NCBI RefSeq assembly: GCF_025452195.1
Contig: NZ_CP104972.1
Span: 434,001-498,000 of the forward strand
Direction: 5' to 3'
Length of the DNA: 64,000 nt
From: Phyllobacterium zundukense
GTDB taxonomy: Bacteria > Pseudomonadota > Alphaproteobacteria > Rhizobiales > Rhizobiaceae
Shown here: positions 9,253 through 17,029 of the stretch, piece after piece
Layout of the letters: each line of letters begins with the position of its first letter
Numbering within the stretch: position 1 is the first letter of the stretch
Notes under the pieces: model-generated
The model's database searches: none
The model's input: only the letters and a program-made list of their open reading frames with translations
What the model was told of the DNA's origin: nothing
Position numbers and translations under genes: made by a program

Positions 9253-9558
9253 TCATCCCCGGCGGTTCTTGTCTGTCGCATGCGCGGGGTCAGTGACGGA
9301 ATCATTTTTCCGAAGGCTGCGAGCGCGGCGCCAAAGTCCCGACGAAAAGACGCCTGCGAGGAAACTGACCTCCATGAGCGCAAGGATAACAATGCTGGAC
9401 AGCGCAGCGGCAATCAGGGACGAGCCTTGGGTGAAGGTGACGATGCCCAAGCCGCATGCCACGAAAAACGCAAAGATCGCGGATGCCCAGACGCGGATGG
9501 CGGTCCCGGCCGTGATCGAAATCACAGTCACGACGATTGCGCCGCTCAGCATTGTCAT
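9253..9558 (-). CDS. small three-span membrane protein, possibly ExoX/SyrA-like
   Basis: 101-residue hydrophobic protein read leftwards from ATG 9558, which is preceded by GGGAGGGGGG. Three membrane segments are visible (SGAIVVTVISITAGTAI, a middle span, and SIVILALMEVSFLAGVF), then a basic tail. Length and the last-span pattern recall the ExoX/SyrA family of rhizobial exopolysaccharide production repressors (about 80-100 aa), which act on the ExoY step. That assignment rests on size, topology and neighbourhood, not on a strong signature. It lies convergent to the polymerase gene. Confidence 0.45.
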   Translation of the reverse strand: MTMLSGAIVVTVISITAGTAIRVWASAIFAFFVACGLGIVTFTQGSSLIAAALSSIVILALMEVSFLAGVFSSGLWRRARSLRKNDSVTDPAHATDKNRRG

Positions 9559-9815
9559 CCCCCCTCCCTCTGCATCACGGCAAGGGTCCCAACTGCCGGT
9601 CTTCGCGATGTAGCACCGCAGACTGACGATATTGCAACGTCCGTCGGGGTTCAAATTTCAACAATTAAACGCTCAAAAGTCGTCATCAACCAGCCATTTA
9701 TTTCAAACCGGCGGCTCCGCTACGCATTGGCAACAAAATACCGGACCGCGTTTTTATACGACAGTATCCGTGACAGGCCCAATAAAGGTGTTCGCACTCA
9801 GAAAAGGATCGCTCC
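9559..9815. other. intergenic region before the GT8 gene
   Basis: About 257 bp without a convincing gene, between the reverse small membrane protein and the GT8 gene. It should hold both promoters. The last part is AT-rich, and AAAGGA lies about 8 nt before the GT8 start. I see no clear operator or terminator. Confidence 0.4.
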
Positions 9816-10727
9816 ATGAATAATCAATGCGTGGTTTACGTTACGGATATCGAATATTCATTTCCAACGGTTCTTTCGGCGCTCCAGGCTCGCAAATTTG
9901 CCAGTGCAGCGACCGACATCTGCGTCCTCATGTCGGAACACCTTGATAATTTTGCAGAGCTGAAAGGTCTGCTCGCAATGAGCGGGGTCGAACTGATCGA
10001 TGCAACCGCGGCATTGAAGGACTCGCTCGGCAAGCTCGACGGTTCGCATTTCCAGGGACGCATCAGCGTCAGCACGATGGCCAAGCTGGTCCTTTGCCAG
10101 GTCCTGCCGGCCGAGTATACCCAGATTATCTATCTTGATGGAGACACGCAGATCGTCAGCAATCTGGCTGAATTGGAGAACGCCGTCGCCCCCGAGGGCA
10201 AATTTTTTGCGGCGCGTGACTACACGTCCATCGACACCCTGCTGCGGACCGGAAGGGACAGCCGCTATTTCAACGCAGGTGTTCTGAAGTTTCACCGCAA
10301 CGGATGGATCGGCCAGGAGGCGTTAGAGCTTTTTGTGAAAAATCCGGAGGCCTGCGAGGGCAAACATGATCAAGGTGCGCTGAACTATGTCTGCGGATCT
10401 TCACTCATCCTCGTATCGAATCGCTGGAACTTTCCGAAGCAGTTTCTTCATCTTGTGAACATGTCCTCCTTGTCCATCGTGCACTACATGGCGCACCCAA
10501 AGCCGTGGCATGGGACCTTCTTTCCATGGAGCGATGCCGAAAGCCAAGTCTACGTCGACTTGCGCAAATCGCACCCTGTATACGATGCGCTGTATCGCGG
10601 CATAACATTCGACCGTAAAATGTTATACAAGTATCGCTCAATTCGCGAGCGCATCAAACACGCGCGGCAACAGGACAAGTCCGTCCCGCAAGTGCAGAGT
10701 CTGCTTGTCGGCGACTATGTCGTGTGA
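9816..10727 (+). CDS. glycosyltransferase family 8
   Basis: 303-residue GT-A enzyme. The DxD metal site is IIYLDGDTQIV near residue 109. Supporting GT8 features are YFNAGVLKFHR and a DQGALNYVCG segment, and an HYMAHPKPWHG motif near the end matches the HxxGxxKPW signature of the family (Glyco_transf_8). Members transfer hexoses with retention, for instance in LPS core or capsule synthesis. It overlaps the next gene by one base (TGATG), so the two form a pair, probably decorating the same glycan as the preceding operon. Confidence 0.88.
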   Translation: MNNQCVVYVTDIEYSFPTVLSALQARKFASAATDICVLMSEHLDNFAELKGLLAMSGVELIDATAALKDSLGKLDGSHFQGRISVSTMAKLVLCQVLPAEYTQIIYLDGDTQIVSNLAELENAVAPEGKFFAARDYTSIDTLLRTGRDSRYFNAGVLKFHRNGWIGQEALELFVKNPEACEGKHDQGALNYVCGSSLILVSNRWNFPKQFLHLVNMSSLSIVHYMAHPKPWHGTFFPWSDAESQVYVDLRKSHPVYDALYRGITFDRKMLYKYRSIRERIKHARQQDKSVPQVQSLLVGDYVV

Positions 10728-11764
10728 TGATCGAAAAAAACATGATCCACAGTGCCTCCCTCACCAGCATTTCACACTACGCAAAGGCCCGACTGCGCCG
10801 GTCCCTAAAGGCCAGGCAGGTCAAGTGCGACCTGCTGCGTAGCGGGCTCAAGCACGCGCGCCATGTTGTCATATGCGTCATCCGCGACGAAGGGCATCGG
10901 TTGGCATTTTTTCTGCAGTATTATCGCGATCTTGGTTTTGAGCATTTTCTTTGCATCGATAACGGGTCGACCGACGGCACGCTCGAACAATTGTCCAGCT
11001 TCGACGACGTGTCCCTCCTTTCGGCCAACGGGTCTTACAAGGCAGCAAGGTTCGGAAACGACTGGATCAACGAAGTCATCAACCGGTATTGCCAGGAAAA
11101 ATGGGTCCTTTACGTCGATGCCGATGAGTTTCTGGTTTACCCGCATTGCGATACAAGATCGATTAGTCAACTGACCGCCTACATGGATACCGTGGGCGCT
11201 CGTTCTCTGCGATCGGTCATGGTCGATATGTACAGCCATAATCCTATCGTTGATAACGTATGCGAGCCCGGAAGAAACCCCTTGGGAGTTTGCAACCTCT
11301 TCGACCGCTCGGGCTACGTGTCGCATTTCGACAAGCGCAATCTGACGATATGGATCAAAGGCGGGGTTCGGGGGCGGGTCTACTTCCAAGGCCGTATCTG
11401 GGATGGCCCCGCGCTTAACAAGATACCCCTCGTTTACGTGGCGGGTGAGTGCCTGTTTCTCAAATCATCTCATCAGGTTTGGCCGTTGTCCTTGAATTTG
11501 GGCGACATGCGCGGAGCAATCGGTGTATCGGGTGCCCTTTTGCATTTCAAGTTTCTATCCACGTTCGTTCACAAGGTTTCGGATGTGGCAAATCGATCGG
11601 AGCACACCGAAGAATACGCAGTGTATCCCGCAGGCGAGGATAAGCGTCAGTTCTTGTACGAGGACACGGGTGTTTACAAAAGCTGGAAAGATCTATCGGA
11701 TCACGGGCTTATACAAGGCGAAGGCTGGAAATACTGGAAGAATGTTTTTGACGCTGGAACCTAG
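10727..11764 (+). CDS. GT2/GT92-like glycosyltransferase
   Basis: 345-residue protein of the Glyco_tranf_2_4 type. It begins with a basic segment, then VVICVIRDEGHRLAFFLQYY, FLCIDNGSTDGT and the acidic motif VLYVDADEFLVYP. These mark a GT-A fold of the kind annotated as 'glycosyltransferase family 2 / GT92-like'. The C-terminal half is less conserved. ATG 10727 overlaps the GT8 stop; a GTG three bases earlier is possible. It probably acts with the GT8 enzyme on a surface glycan. It marks the right end of the polysaccharide region, and degraded small genes begin just after it. Confidence 0.82.
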   Translation: MIEKNMIHSASLTSISHYAKARLRRSLKARQVKCDLLRSGLKHARHVVICVIRDEGHRLAFFLQYYRDLGFEHFLCIDNGSTDGTLEQLSSFDDVSLLSANGSYKAARFGNDWINEVINRYCQEKWVLYVDADEFLVYPHCDTRSISQLTAYMDTVGARSLRSVMVDMYSHNPIVDNVCEPGRNPLGVCNLFDRSGYVSHFDKRNLTIWIKGGVRGRVYFQGRIWDGPALNKIPLVYVAGECLFLKSSHQVWPLSLNLGDMRGAIGVSGALLHFKFLSTFVHKVSDVANRSEHTEEYAVYPAGEDKRQFLYEDTGVYKSWKDLSDHGLIQGEGWKYWKNVFDAGT

Positions 11765-11878
11765 TGGTAGCGATGGATATGCCGCGCACTGAGATATGGT
11801 TCACCTGCATCTGGTAAAGTTGTTCGAGACGAGCAGCCTCGTTCCAGGTTGGGACAACCACGTCGCTCACTTTGCGCT

Positions 11879-11925
11879 CTTCCAGGATTGTCAGCGGGCG
11901 ATAGAAGAGCGCATGGTGGAGCCGC
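11879..11925 (+). pseudogene. fragment of a CQA-family gene
   Basis: A 47-bp stretch closely matches the start of the CQA gene at 17030 (protein match FQDCQRAIEERM against FHDCQRAIEDRM). The frame then diverges and no start or end is kept. It is a relic of the same small family found at 17.0, 17.6, 34.4 and 44.4 kb. Confidence 0.6.
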
Positions 11926-11944
11926 CGGAAAAAAGGAGCCTGAA

Positions 11945-12200
11945 TTGGCTGACGCCAAATCACATCGCACGCGCCTTATCGTTGTTGTTGCATTCAGCCG
12001 CGCCGACAATGGGCAACTTGTGCCTGCTTACGATCCGGTGCAGTTCGATACTGCAGAAGACGCCACTCGAATGGCGCGTTATCTCGCGGTACAATGCGCC
12101 AGGCGTTTTAGCTTGGAGTCGTGAAGCACAACCTGTTATCGGTGAATTCGGGCCACCGACGATTCTGTTTCAATCCGGCGACGTACCGGACCTGGAGTAA
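11945..12200 (+). pseudogene. small rhizobial-type hypothetical gene, frameshifted
   Basis: Two frames join into one sensible ~84-residue protein. The first runs from a TTG at 11945 (GGAG 6 nt before it) through LIVVVAFSRADNGQLVPAYD. The second, shifted by one base near 12100, gives GVLAWSREAQPVIGEFGPP and ends at 12200. Removing a single base restores QCAGVLAWSREA. The pattern (VVAF near the start, AGVxAWSRE, LFQSGDVPD at the end) is one I associate with a common small rhizobial protein of unknown function. It lies 2 nt before the next gene. Either a real one-base insertion or a sequence error. Confidence 0.65.
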
Positions 12201-12202
12201 TT

Positions 12203-12433
12203 TTGACGCCTGAACGATTTAACGAATGCCTCAAGCTTCTACGATGGTCCCAACTTGATCTGGCAGCCGCCTTGGAATGTGATGTATTTTTGGTCAATGC
12301 TTGGGCCAATGAAATAGAACCTATACCCGACGACATTGCACTTTGGCTCGACAGACTGGCGAAAGCCCATGCCAAGGCAGGAATTCCCCAAAACTACCAA
12401 GGTGTGCAGTTGAAGATGAAAATACGCAGATGA
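12203..12433 (+). CDS. small helix-turn-helix-like protein
   Basis: 76-residue protein from a TTG start with GGAG 5 nt upstream. Its first 55 residues fit an XRE/Cro-like helix-turn-helix: RFNECLKLLRWSQLDLAAAL, then CDVFLVNAWANEIEPIPDDI, followed by a helix ALWLDRLAKAH. Such one-domain proteins bind DNA or are orphan antitoxin-like regulators; no toxin gene is adjacent. It seems to form an operon with the frameshifted gene before it. Confidence 0.65.
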   Translation: MTPERFNECLKLLRWSQLDLAAALECDVFLVNAWANEIEPIPDDIALWLDRLAKAHAKAGIPQNYQGVQLKMKIRR

Positions 12434-12639
12434 GCGAAACACCCGGGAAACCTGCCTACCCTGCCCACATGTAGAAAGCGCCAGTCGAATTGGTTGAGCA
12501 TTACTGCATGCGCCCTTGATTTTCCCCAGACAAATCCGGCCCATGCCGCAATCCGGAACTCGTCCCTTTCCTTCAGTTCGTTGATTTGCTTGCGAAAGGC
12601 CGCTTGAACCGCCGACGATACAAATTCTTCCCTCTCCAT
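12394..12639 (-). CDS. small hypothetical protein, probably with a replaced C terminus
   Basis: 81-residue frame on the reverse strand. The start is supported by a perfect AGGAGG 6 nt before ATG 12639 (MEREEFVSSAVQAAF). The first ~45 residues look like a helical polar protein; the rest runs through a relic of another gene and into the end of the forward HTH gene, so the C terminus is probably not original. Family not recognised. Confidence 0.4.
   Translation of the reverse strand: MEREEFVSSAVQAAFRKQINELKERDEFRIAAWAGFVWGKSRAHAVMLNQFDWRFLHVGRVGRFPGCFAHLRIFIFNCTPW
12469..12516 (+). pseudogene. relic of an HPGC-family gene
   Basis: The forward strand reads, with a stop at codon 2, KAPVELVEHYCM, which matches EKAPAGLFEHYCMHEGC in the intact gene at 40724. 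Only about 45 bp remain, without the Cys/His tail. It overlaps the reverse ORF at 12394-12639. Confidence 0.5.
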
Positions 12640-12868
12640 CTTTTTCCTCCTCATTTTGTTCTTTTTTCCGTCATGGATCGACCTATGGCGCGGCCGCCAA
12701 GCGCTGGTTGCGGTGACGGCGTAAGGCCCGGGCATGGCGCAGCTTCGTGCCCTTGTTATTGAAACAAGCTCGGAAAAATTCGTTCCGAAGCGGCCAAGTG
12801 TCCACCAGCAATTGTAGCGAGCGAAATTAGGCGTAAAATTTTATTGGGTGATGTTGGGAGGTAATCAG

Positions 12869-13084
12869 ATGAACAAACGTCTCGATCACAAACTCGAATG
12901 CCCAGAATGCGGAACGATCTATCTGCGAATACCGGATGACGTAAAGGACGACACTCTCATTCAATGCAGTTCGTGTGACAGAGTGCTGGGTCGATGGAGG
13001 GAACTGGAAATAGATTTCCATTCGCAAGCGGGCGGCAGCGGCGTCTTCGACATGCACGACGGCCAAATCTTTCGACGGGAATAA
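12869..13084 (+). CDS. ZR-family zinc-ribbon-like protein, copy 1
   Basis: 71-residue protein with two cysteine pairs, LECPECGTIYL (residues 9-12 region) and QCSSCDRVLGRW, separated by about 25 residues, and the family end FDMHDGQIFRRE. The spacing suggests a zinc-ribbon fold. GGGAGGT precedes ATG 12869. A TMP gene follows after 3 nt. No known family name comes to mind; function is unknown. Five other copies lie in this window. Confidence 0.75.
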   Translation: MNKRLDHKLECPECGTIYLRIPDDVKDDTLIQCSSCDRVLGRWRELEIDFHSQAGGSGVFDMHDGQIFRRE

Positions 13085-13087
13085 ATT

Positions 13088-13237
13088 ATGGGAACATCTT
13101 TTGACAACGACCCAGATGACAAGCGGGATACACCGCCTTACTCCCTTTACGGCCTCATATTTTGTATCGGCGTTGCTGTCGCCATCGCGGGCAGTTGGTT
13201 AGCCTATCTGGAACGCTCAGACCCGATGTTTTGGTAA
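13088..13237 (+). CDS. TMP-family small membrane protein, copy 1
   Basis: 49-residue protein: an acidic N terminus (FDNDPDDKRD), the family motif PPYSLYGLIF, and one membrane span (IFCIGVAVAIAGSWLAYL). It starts 3 nt after the ZR gene stop, so the two are probably translationally coupled. The N-terminal acidic part would lie in the cytoplasm by the positive-inside rule only weakly; topology is uncertain. Confidence 0.7.
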   Translation: MGTSFDNDPDDKRDTPPYSLYGLIFCIGVAVAIAGSWLAYLERSDPMFW

Positions 13238-13429
13238 TTAACGCATCCCGCATTGGAGGATGAATAGGTCATTTATTTTTCCTGATAGGTCTTTGGTCCG
13301 ATCTCTCGGCGACGAATTAAGGCAGCCCGGTCAGCTCAACCTGAGACTCCAGTTGCCCGGGCTTTTGAAGAAGAGCATCTAAAGAACATGATATGATTGA
13401 TGACCCAATATTCACATTGATACCAAATT

Positions 13430-13458
13430 GGCGGTGGATCGAAAATCCACCGCCTTTT
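13430..13458 (+). terminator. intrinsic terminator (GGCGGTGGAT hairpin)
   Basis: A perfect 10-bp stem GGCGGTGGAT / ATCCACCGCC with a 5-nt loop is followed by TTTT. It belongs to a recurrent element (AAATTGGCGGTGG...) also seen at 24.9, 42.3 and 52.6 kb. Confidence 0.8.
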
Positions 13459-13469
13459 GTTGGTATCAT

Positions 13470-13822
13470 GATCAGAATTTCACCCTTGAAGCCCGTTGTG
13501 CCATTGACGCTGTAGCTGTCGGCGACGTTACTCAAGCCAGCGCCGATCCCGCCCCAGGTACGATCGCTCTCACTGGCGAAATTGACGCCGGCAAGGTCAA
13601 CCTGCGAACCATCGAGGAATTCGTGATAGAGGTTGGCGAGCCCGTAGACATTGCTGCGTGCCATCCTGCCGGAACTGTCCTGCCAGGCATTCTGGTAGTC
13701 GGCGGAGACGCCAAGGCGACCCTTTCAGACTGTCGCTCTTGTCGAGTGAAACGGCCGCGCCGAATGAGTCGGCAAATCATCAAAATCGACATGGAATAGG
13801 CCAGCTGCACTTGCGGCGTGAT
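13470..13822 (-). pseudogene. autotransporter barrel remnant 1
   Basis: Reverse-strand relic of the C-terminal beta-barrel. Recognisable parts are TPQVQLAYS, YGLANLYHEFLDGSQVDLAGVNFASESDRTWGGIGAG (split here: YGLANLYHEFLDG, then GVNFASESDRTWGG) and ADSYSVNGTTGF. A frameshift lies after AYS, the strands between GGIGAG and the last strand are deleted, and the essential terminal Phe is lost. It is homologous to the intact barrel at 35682. Confidence 0.8.
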
Positions 13823-13895
13823 TGACCAAATTTCTGTTCATGCTCCGTTAACAGTCAAAGGCGCACCACTCAGCGTATTGTTAACAGGAGCTACT

Positions 13896-14222
13896 ATGAA
13901 AAGAATTGTCTCGCTATTTATCGCAGGAATCATGGCCGTCTTCATGGGCCTGACATCGCTGGGTACGGCATCCGCATCGCCGGTTTCCATACAGGTTCCT
14001 GCCGCTTCGAACGTTGTGCAGGTACAGCATGATAAACGCCGATACGAACATCGGAACGAAAAGAAGCGTTGGGAGCGGCATGATCGTCGCCACGATCGGT
14101 ATGAGAACCGTCGTGATCGTCGTGGCTACTGGAACGGCCACCGCGGTTATCGCGAACATCGCCGCGGCTATCGGCGGCACAACGACGGATATTGGTACCC
14201 ATTGGCGATCTTCCGCCTCTAA
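13896..14222 (+). CDS. BA14K family secreted protein
   Basis: 108-residue protein with a signal peptide (MKRIVSLFIAGIMAVFMGL, cut near Ala-Ser-Ala) and a Tyr/His/Arg-rich mature part ending RRGYRRHNDGYWYPLAIF, the BA14K signature (HRxGYRRHxGxWYPLxAF). Family members, first described as a Brucella 14-kDa immunoreactive lectin-like protein, sit in the periplasm or envelope. The start at 13896 has GGAG upstream; the longer frame to 13818 has no signal peptide and is unlikely. An intrinsic terminator follows at 14251. Confidence 0.85.
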   Translation: MKRIVSLFIAGIMAVFMGLTSLGTASASPVSIQVPAASNVVQVQHDKRRYEHRNEKKRWERHDRRHDRYENRRDRRGYWNGHRGYREHRRGYRRHNDGYWYPLAIFRL

Positions 14223-14250
14223 AAAACCAGTCCACTGCTCTGACTAGCTG

Positions 14251-14276
14251 AAGGCGGTCGTTGCGGGCCGCCTTTT
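14251..14276 (+). terminator. intrinsic terminator after the BA14K gene
   Basis: Stem AAGGCGG / CCGCCTT with a 10-nt loop, followed by TTTT. Confidence 0.7.
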
Positions 14277-14279
14277 GTA

Positions 14280-15300
14280 TGGAGAGATTAATGCTCAAGC
14301 TTCGATCAAGTCGGGTATCACCCTTCGGTCGTGGAACATTTTGAGAAGGGCGACATCGCCGGCGGGATCGGGGCATCCAACTTGATCGGGATGCATTCTC
14401 TGGAACTCGCCTTTGCCGAAGCCTACAACTCGGGCGGCACCAGCCTGGTCGACAACCTGCCGAAATTAAAGGCTCCCGGAGGCAACCGGGTGATCTCCGG
14501 TTCGGTGTCCGCAATCCGGACAGTAAAGCCCTCCTTCGCGACCATTCTGCGCAGCTCGTGACCCGGATCGTTGACGATCAGCGTGTCGCAATGCGCCGGG
14601 CACTGAGACGGGGCTTTCGGAAGGCAGAAGCCCTCGATCGACTACGCTTGACGTGTTTGGCCGGATCAACAGGATATCAGGGAGGCGCGAAGGCGGCATA
14701 ATCGGGCTGACGTCACAGCAGGAACGTTTCGTGTCCGCGGCGCGCCAAGAGTTGCTTTCGGGCGACTCCGAGCTTCTGCGCGTGCATGGACTGATTCTTC
14801 CCTACGGTAAGGATTATTCTCTAGTTCCTTGGATTATTTACCCACCCCTCGCGATCTTGGCGAGTTTCTCACCTGGTCAAGGAACCTTCCCGAACGATTT
14901 TCCCTTCGACCTCTATGGTAGCATAATCAAGGGGGGCCGGAGCCGGTGCCGCCTGCGTCGAAGGGGCCGTTCATCGGTCATGCAAGTGGCTAGCGTCGCC
15001 ACTGAAACTGGCGGCCTAACCCGACTTTGGAGAATAAACCTCCATTTGCCTCAAGCTGCTGCTTGGCTGGGTTTGGCCGGCGCGTGTTTCCTGTCCGAAG
15101 GTCCGCACTGAACTTCAAATCAACCGCCTGGGCCTATATGCTGATTTGGCTCCTATCAACCGGTCGATCTGGAAAGTGTCGGACAGGTCGACGAGGCGCG
15201 CCTTATTGGCAGGCGTCGCATCCGTGATTGGAACAAATAGCGCTCAAAAGTCTAAACTCGGTTTCACAGCGAGTCTAAACTTTCACAAAACATATCAGCT
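14280..15300. other. about 1 kb with no gene I can support
   Basis: Several open frames cross this region (14331-14561 forward, 14653-15111 forward, 14466-14699 reverse), none with a good start, family signature or conserved neighbour. The piece starting near 14331 (GDIAGGIGASNLIGMHSLEL) looks protein-like. This reads as eroded sequence beside the tRNA-Arg half site. Confidence 0.4.
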
Positions 15301-15315
15301 AAGCCATTGAAAAGG

Positions 15316-15364
15316 TGGCGATCCCGACTGGATTCGAACCAGTGACGGTCGGCTTAGAAGGCCG
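15316..15364 (-). tRNA. 3' half of tRNA-Arg (anticodon TCT), probable attachment-site scar
   Basis: Reverse-strand sequence gives the 3' part of a tRNA: anticodon loop CTTCTAA with a 4-bp stem, T-arm ACTGG-TTCGAAT-CCAGT, acceptor strand CGGGATC, discriminator G and encoded CCA. The 5' half (expected to start GATCCCG, plus D-arm) is absent; unrelated sequence joins at the anticodon stem. Tyrosine-recombinase islands integrate at exactly this part of tRNA genes and leave such half copies, so this is best read as an att site of a former integrative element. No integrase is present in the window. Confidence 0.8.
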
Positions 15365-15381
15365 TAAGAAACTGTTCTAAA

Positions 15382-15486
15382 TCAACAAGCGTTTATAAAA
15401 ATCACCAGCCAGACGGTGCCATAAAACAGGAAGAGTTCTAAGCCTTTAAGCCCGACCGCCCAAAGTGTAGAAAACACGATCTTCAT
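15382..15486 (-). CDS. 34-aa single-span membrane peptide
   Basis: Short frame from ATG 15486 to TGA 15382: a hydrophobic peptide with FSTLWAVGLKGLELFLF and TVWLVIFINAC. No strong ribosome site is visible. It lies just downstream of the proline-rich gene, and probably in its transcript. Not recognised. Confidence 0.45.
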   Translation of the reverse strand: MKIVFSTLWAVGLKGLELFLFYGTVWLVIFINAC

Positions 15487-15534
15487 GACCCACTACTAAC
15501 CGGCCCACTCAGTATGCTTGGCTGTTCTTGCACC

Positions 15535-15693
15535 TCATCGGGATTCCAATAAAGATGTCTCATCCGGTACTTGAATTAGGGGTGGCTCCGTCAATGGCCG
15601 TACTGGTCCTGGCTTATCGGGGTCGGGGATAGGCGGATCGTCCGGCAGTGGCGGGTACGGTTCCGGCTCTGGGGACGGTATTGGATCACCCAT
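15535..15693 (-). CDS. 52-aa proline-rich acidic protein
   Basis: Frame from ATG 15693 (GGAG 8 nt upstream) to TGA 15535. The product is dominated by Pro, Asp and Glu with PDDPPIPDPDKPGP, and ends PDETSLLESR. It has no signal peptide or membrane span. Similar short proline-rich proteins occur in rhizobia, function unknown. A small membrane peptide gene follows in the same direction. Confidence 0.6.
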   Translation of the reverse strand: MGDPIPSPEPEPYPPLPDDPPIPDPDKPGPVRPLTEPPLIQVPDETSLLESR

Positions 15694-15757
15694 ATCAATG
15701 TCTCCTTATGATGAGCTCTTAACTGCTTACTGCAAGGGAATGTTCCGCCTCCCACCC

Positions 15758-15945
15758 TCAATAAGGCGTCGCGCTAAGACCCAGCTGCTTTGATCCGCAC
15801 GCTGAGCACTTCACCTTGGAGGGCAGGTCCTTGTACATGGCGCTGTGTTTTCTGCCGAGCTCTTTCGCCAGCATCTCCAGATCCATCTTTCGCGAGTGGT
15901 TACACCCACGCCGGTGACAAAATACCCAAGCGTATAAAATCGAGT
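15758..15945 (-). pseudogene. zinc-ribbon gene remnant (paralogue of 21924-22390)
   Basis: The reverse strand reads FCHRRGCNHSRKMDLEMLA, then KVKCSACGSKQLGLSATPY at the end: two Cys pairs of a zinc ribbon. One T is missing in the upstream TACGCTTGGG (the other copy has CTTTGGG), which shifts the frame, and the start is not preserved. The copy at 21924 is broken at a different base, so the two were damaged independently. Confidence 0.65.
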
Positions 15946-15987
15946 GACCGTAGGTTCAGCGTCGATTGCTAAGGTATCATCTCCCGC

Positions 15988-16662
15988 ATGTGCAACCTCT
16001 ACAACGCCACAACGACCCATGAAGCCATGCGGCAGTTGTTCCTGCCGATCAATGACCTGACCAATCGCCTGACACCGCAGATGGATGTCTTTCCAGACTA
16101 CCCAGCTCCGATTGGGCGCAAGGATGCGAATGGTGATCGTGAACTGGCAATCGCCCGATGGGGAATGCCGACGCCCCCGCAGCTTCTGAAAGGCGAAGTC
16201 GATTGCGGTGTAACCAATATCCGCAACGTCAAATCACCACACTGGCAAGCCTGGCTTGGCCCGGCCAATCGCTGCGTTGTTCCGGTGAACAGCTTTGCCG
16301 AGTATGGCAAGATTCCGGATTCGGTGACGAAAAAGAAGCCGCTCTACTGGTTTGCACTCAACGAAGAGAAACCGCTGTTCTGCTTCGCTGGCATCTGGAC
16401 CAGCTGGTACAGCGTGCGAAAGAAGAAAGAAGGCCCGGTTCAAGCCGACATTTTTGCGTTTCTGACGACCTTCCCGAACGCCGTCGTCAAACCGATCCAC
16501 GAACAGGCAATGCCGGTCATCTTGCGTACATCCGAAGAAATAGACGTTTGGATGAATGCGCCGGCCGAAGAAGCACTACAGTTGCAAAGACCCCTGCCCG
16601 ATAATGAACTGATTGTTCTGCCACAACCTGAGGTAGAGGAAGAACAACCGCTGCTGCTCTGA
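15988..16662 (+). CDS. SOS response-associated peptidase (SRAP/YedK/HMCES family), copy 1
   Basis: 224-residue SRAP protein. After removal of Met, Cys2 (MCNLYN) would be the N-terminal nucleophile that cross-links to abasic sites in single-stranded DNA. Other family residues are present: Asn77 in TNIRN, Glu105 in NSFAEYGK and His171 in PIHEQAMPVIL. The protein ends with an acidic tail LPQPEVEEEQPLLL beyond the core. It lies outside any lexA/imuB/dnaE2 cassette. A second copy (about 95% identical by eye) lies at 31244, and its tail recurs elsewhere. Confidence 0.92.
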   Translation: MCNLYNATTTHEAMRQLFLPINDLTNRLTPQMDVFPDYPAPIGRKDANGDRELAIARWGMPTPPQLLKGEVDCGVTNIRNVKSPHWQAWLGPANRCVVPVNSFAEYGKIPDSVTKKKPLYWFALNEEKPLFCFAGIWTSWYSVRKKKEGPVQADIFAFLTTFPNAVVKPIHEQAMPVILRTSEEIDVWMNAPAEEALQLQRPLPDNELIVLPQPEVEEEQPLLL

Positions 16663-16677
16663 TCGGAGGATTGAGCC

Positions 16678-16959
16678 ATGCCATGGAAAGTCAGGTTCCG
16701 CGATAGGGATTTCATTGGAAACGAGGGCTGGGATCCGGAGTTTGAATTTGAGGTCCGGGAGGCTTTGACAGACACGCGAGAGCTTTCAGGGTCTGCAGAA
16801 ATAGTTATTCATGTGAAGGGCGACTCCGTTGATGACGTGACCGTTCACGAATCCTCCGATCCCGACGAATTCGCGTATAACGGCGTCCATGGTCATCATC
16901 CTGAACTCGGTGAGGTTTTCCTCTTTTCAGGTGTGCCGAACGAAGGTGAAGGACAATGA
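16678..16959 (+). CDS. hypothetical acidic protein
   Basis: 93-residue acidic protein (WKVRFRDRDFIGNEGWDPEF near the start; many Asp/Glu) starting 15 nt after the SRAP stop with GGAGG in between, so probably cotranscribed. No known motif recognised. The second SRAP copy keeps the GGAGGATTGAGC leader but has lost this gene. Confidence 0.6.
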   Translation: MPWKVRFRDRDFIGNEGWDPEFEFEVREALTDTRELSGSAEIVIHVKGDSVDDVTVHESSDPDEFAYNGVHGHHPELGEVFLFSGVPNEGEGQ

Positions 16960-17029
16960 TCGCGCTTTATAGCGCAAAAGACTTCGGCGAACCGCCCTAT
17001 AATGATGAGCGGTTCACGGGTGACGGCTC

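Noticed and set aside
9196..9819. 207-codon forward ORF starting ATGA at the polymerase stop
   Set aside because: Low-complexity polar sequence, overlaps the better-supported reverse membrane gene at 9253-9558.
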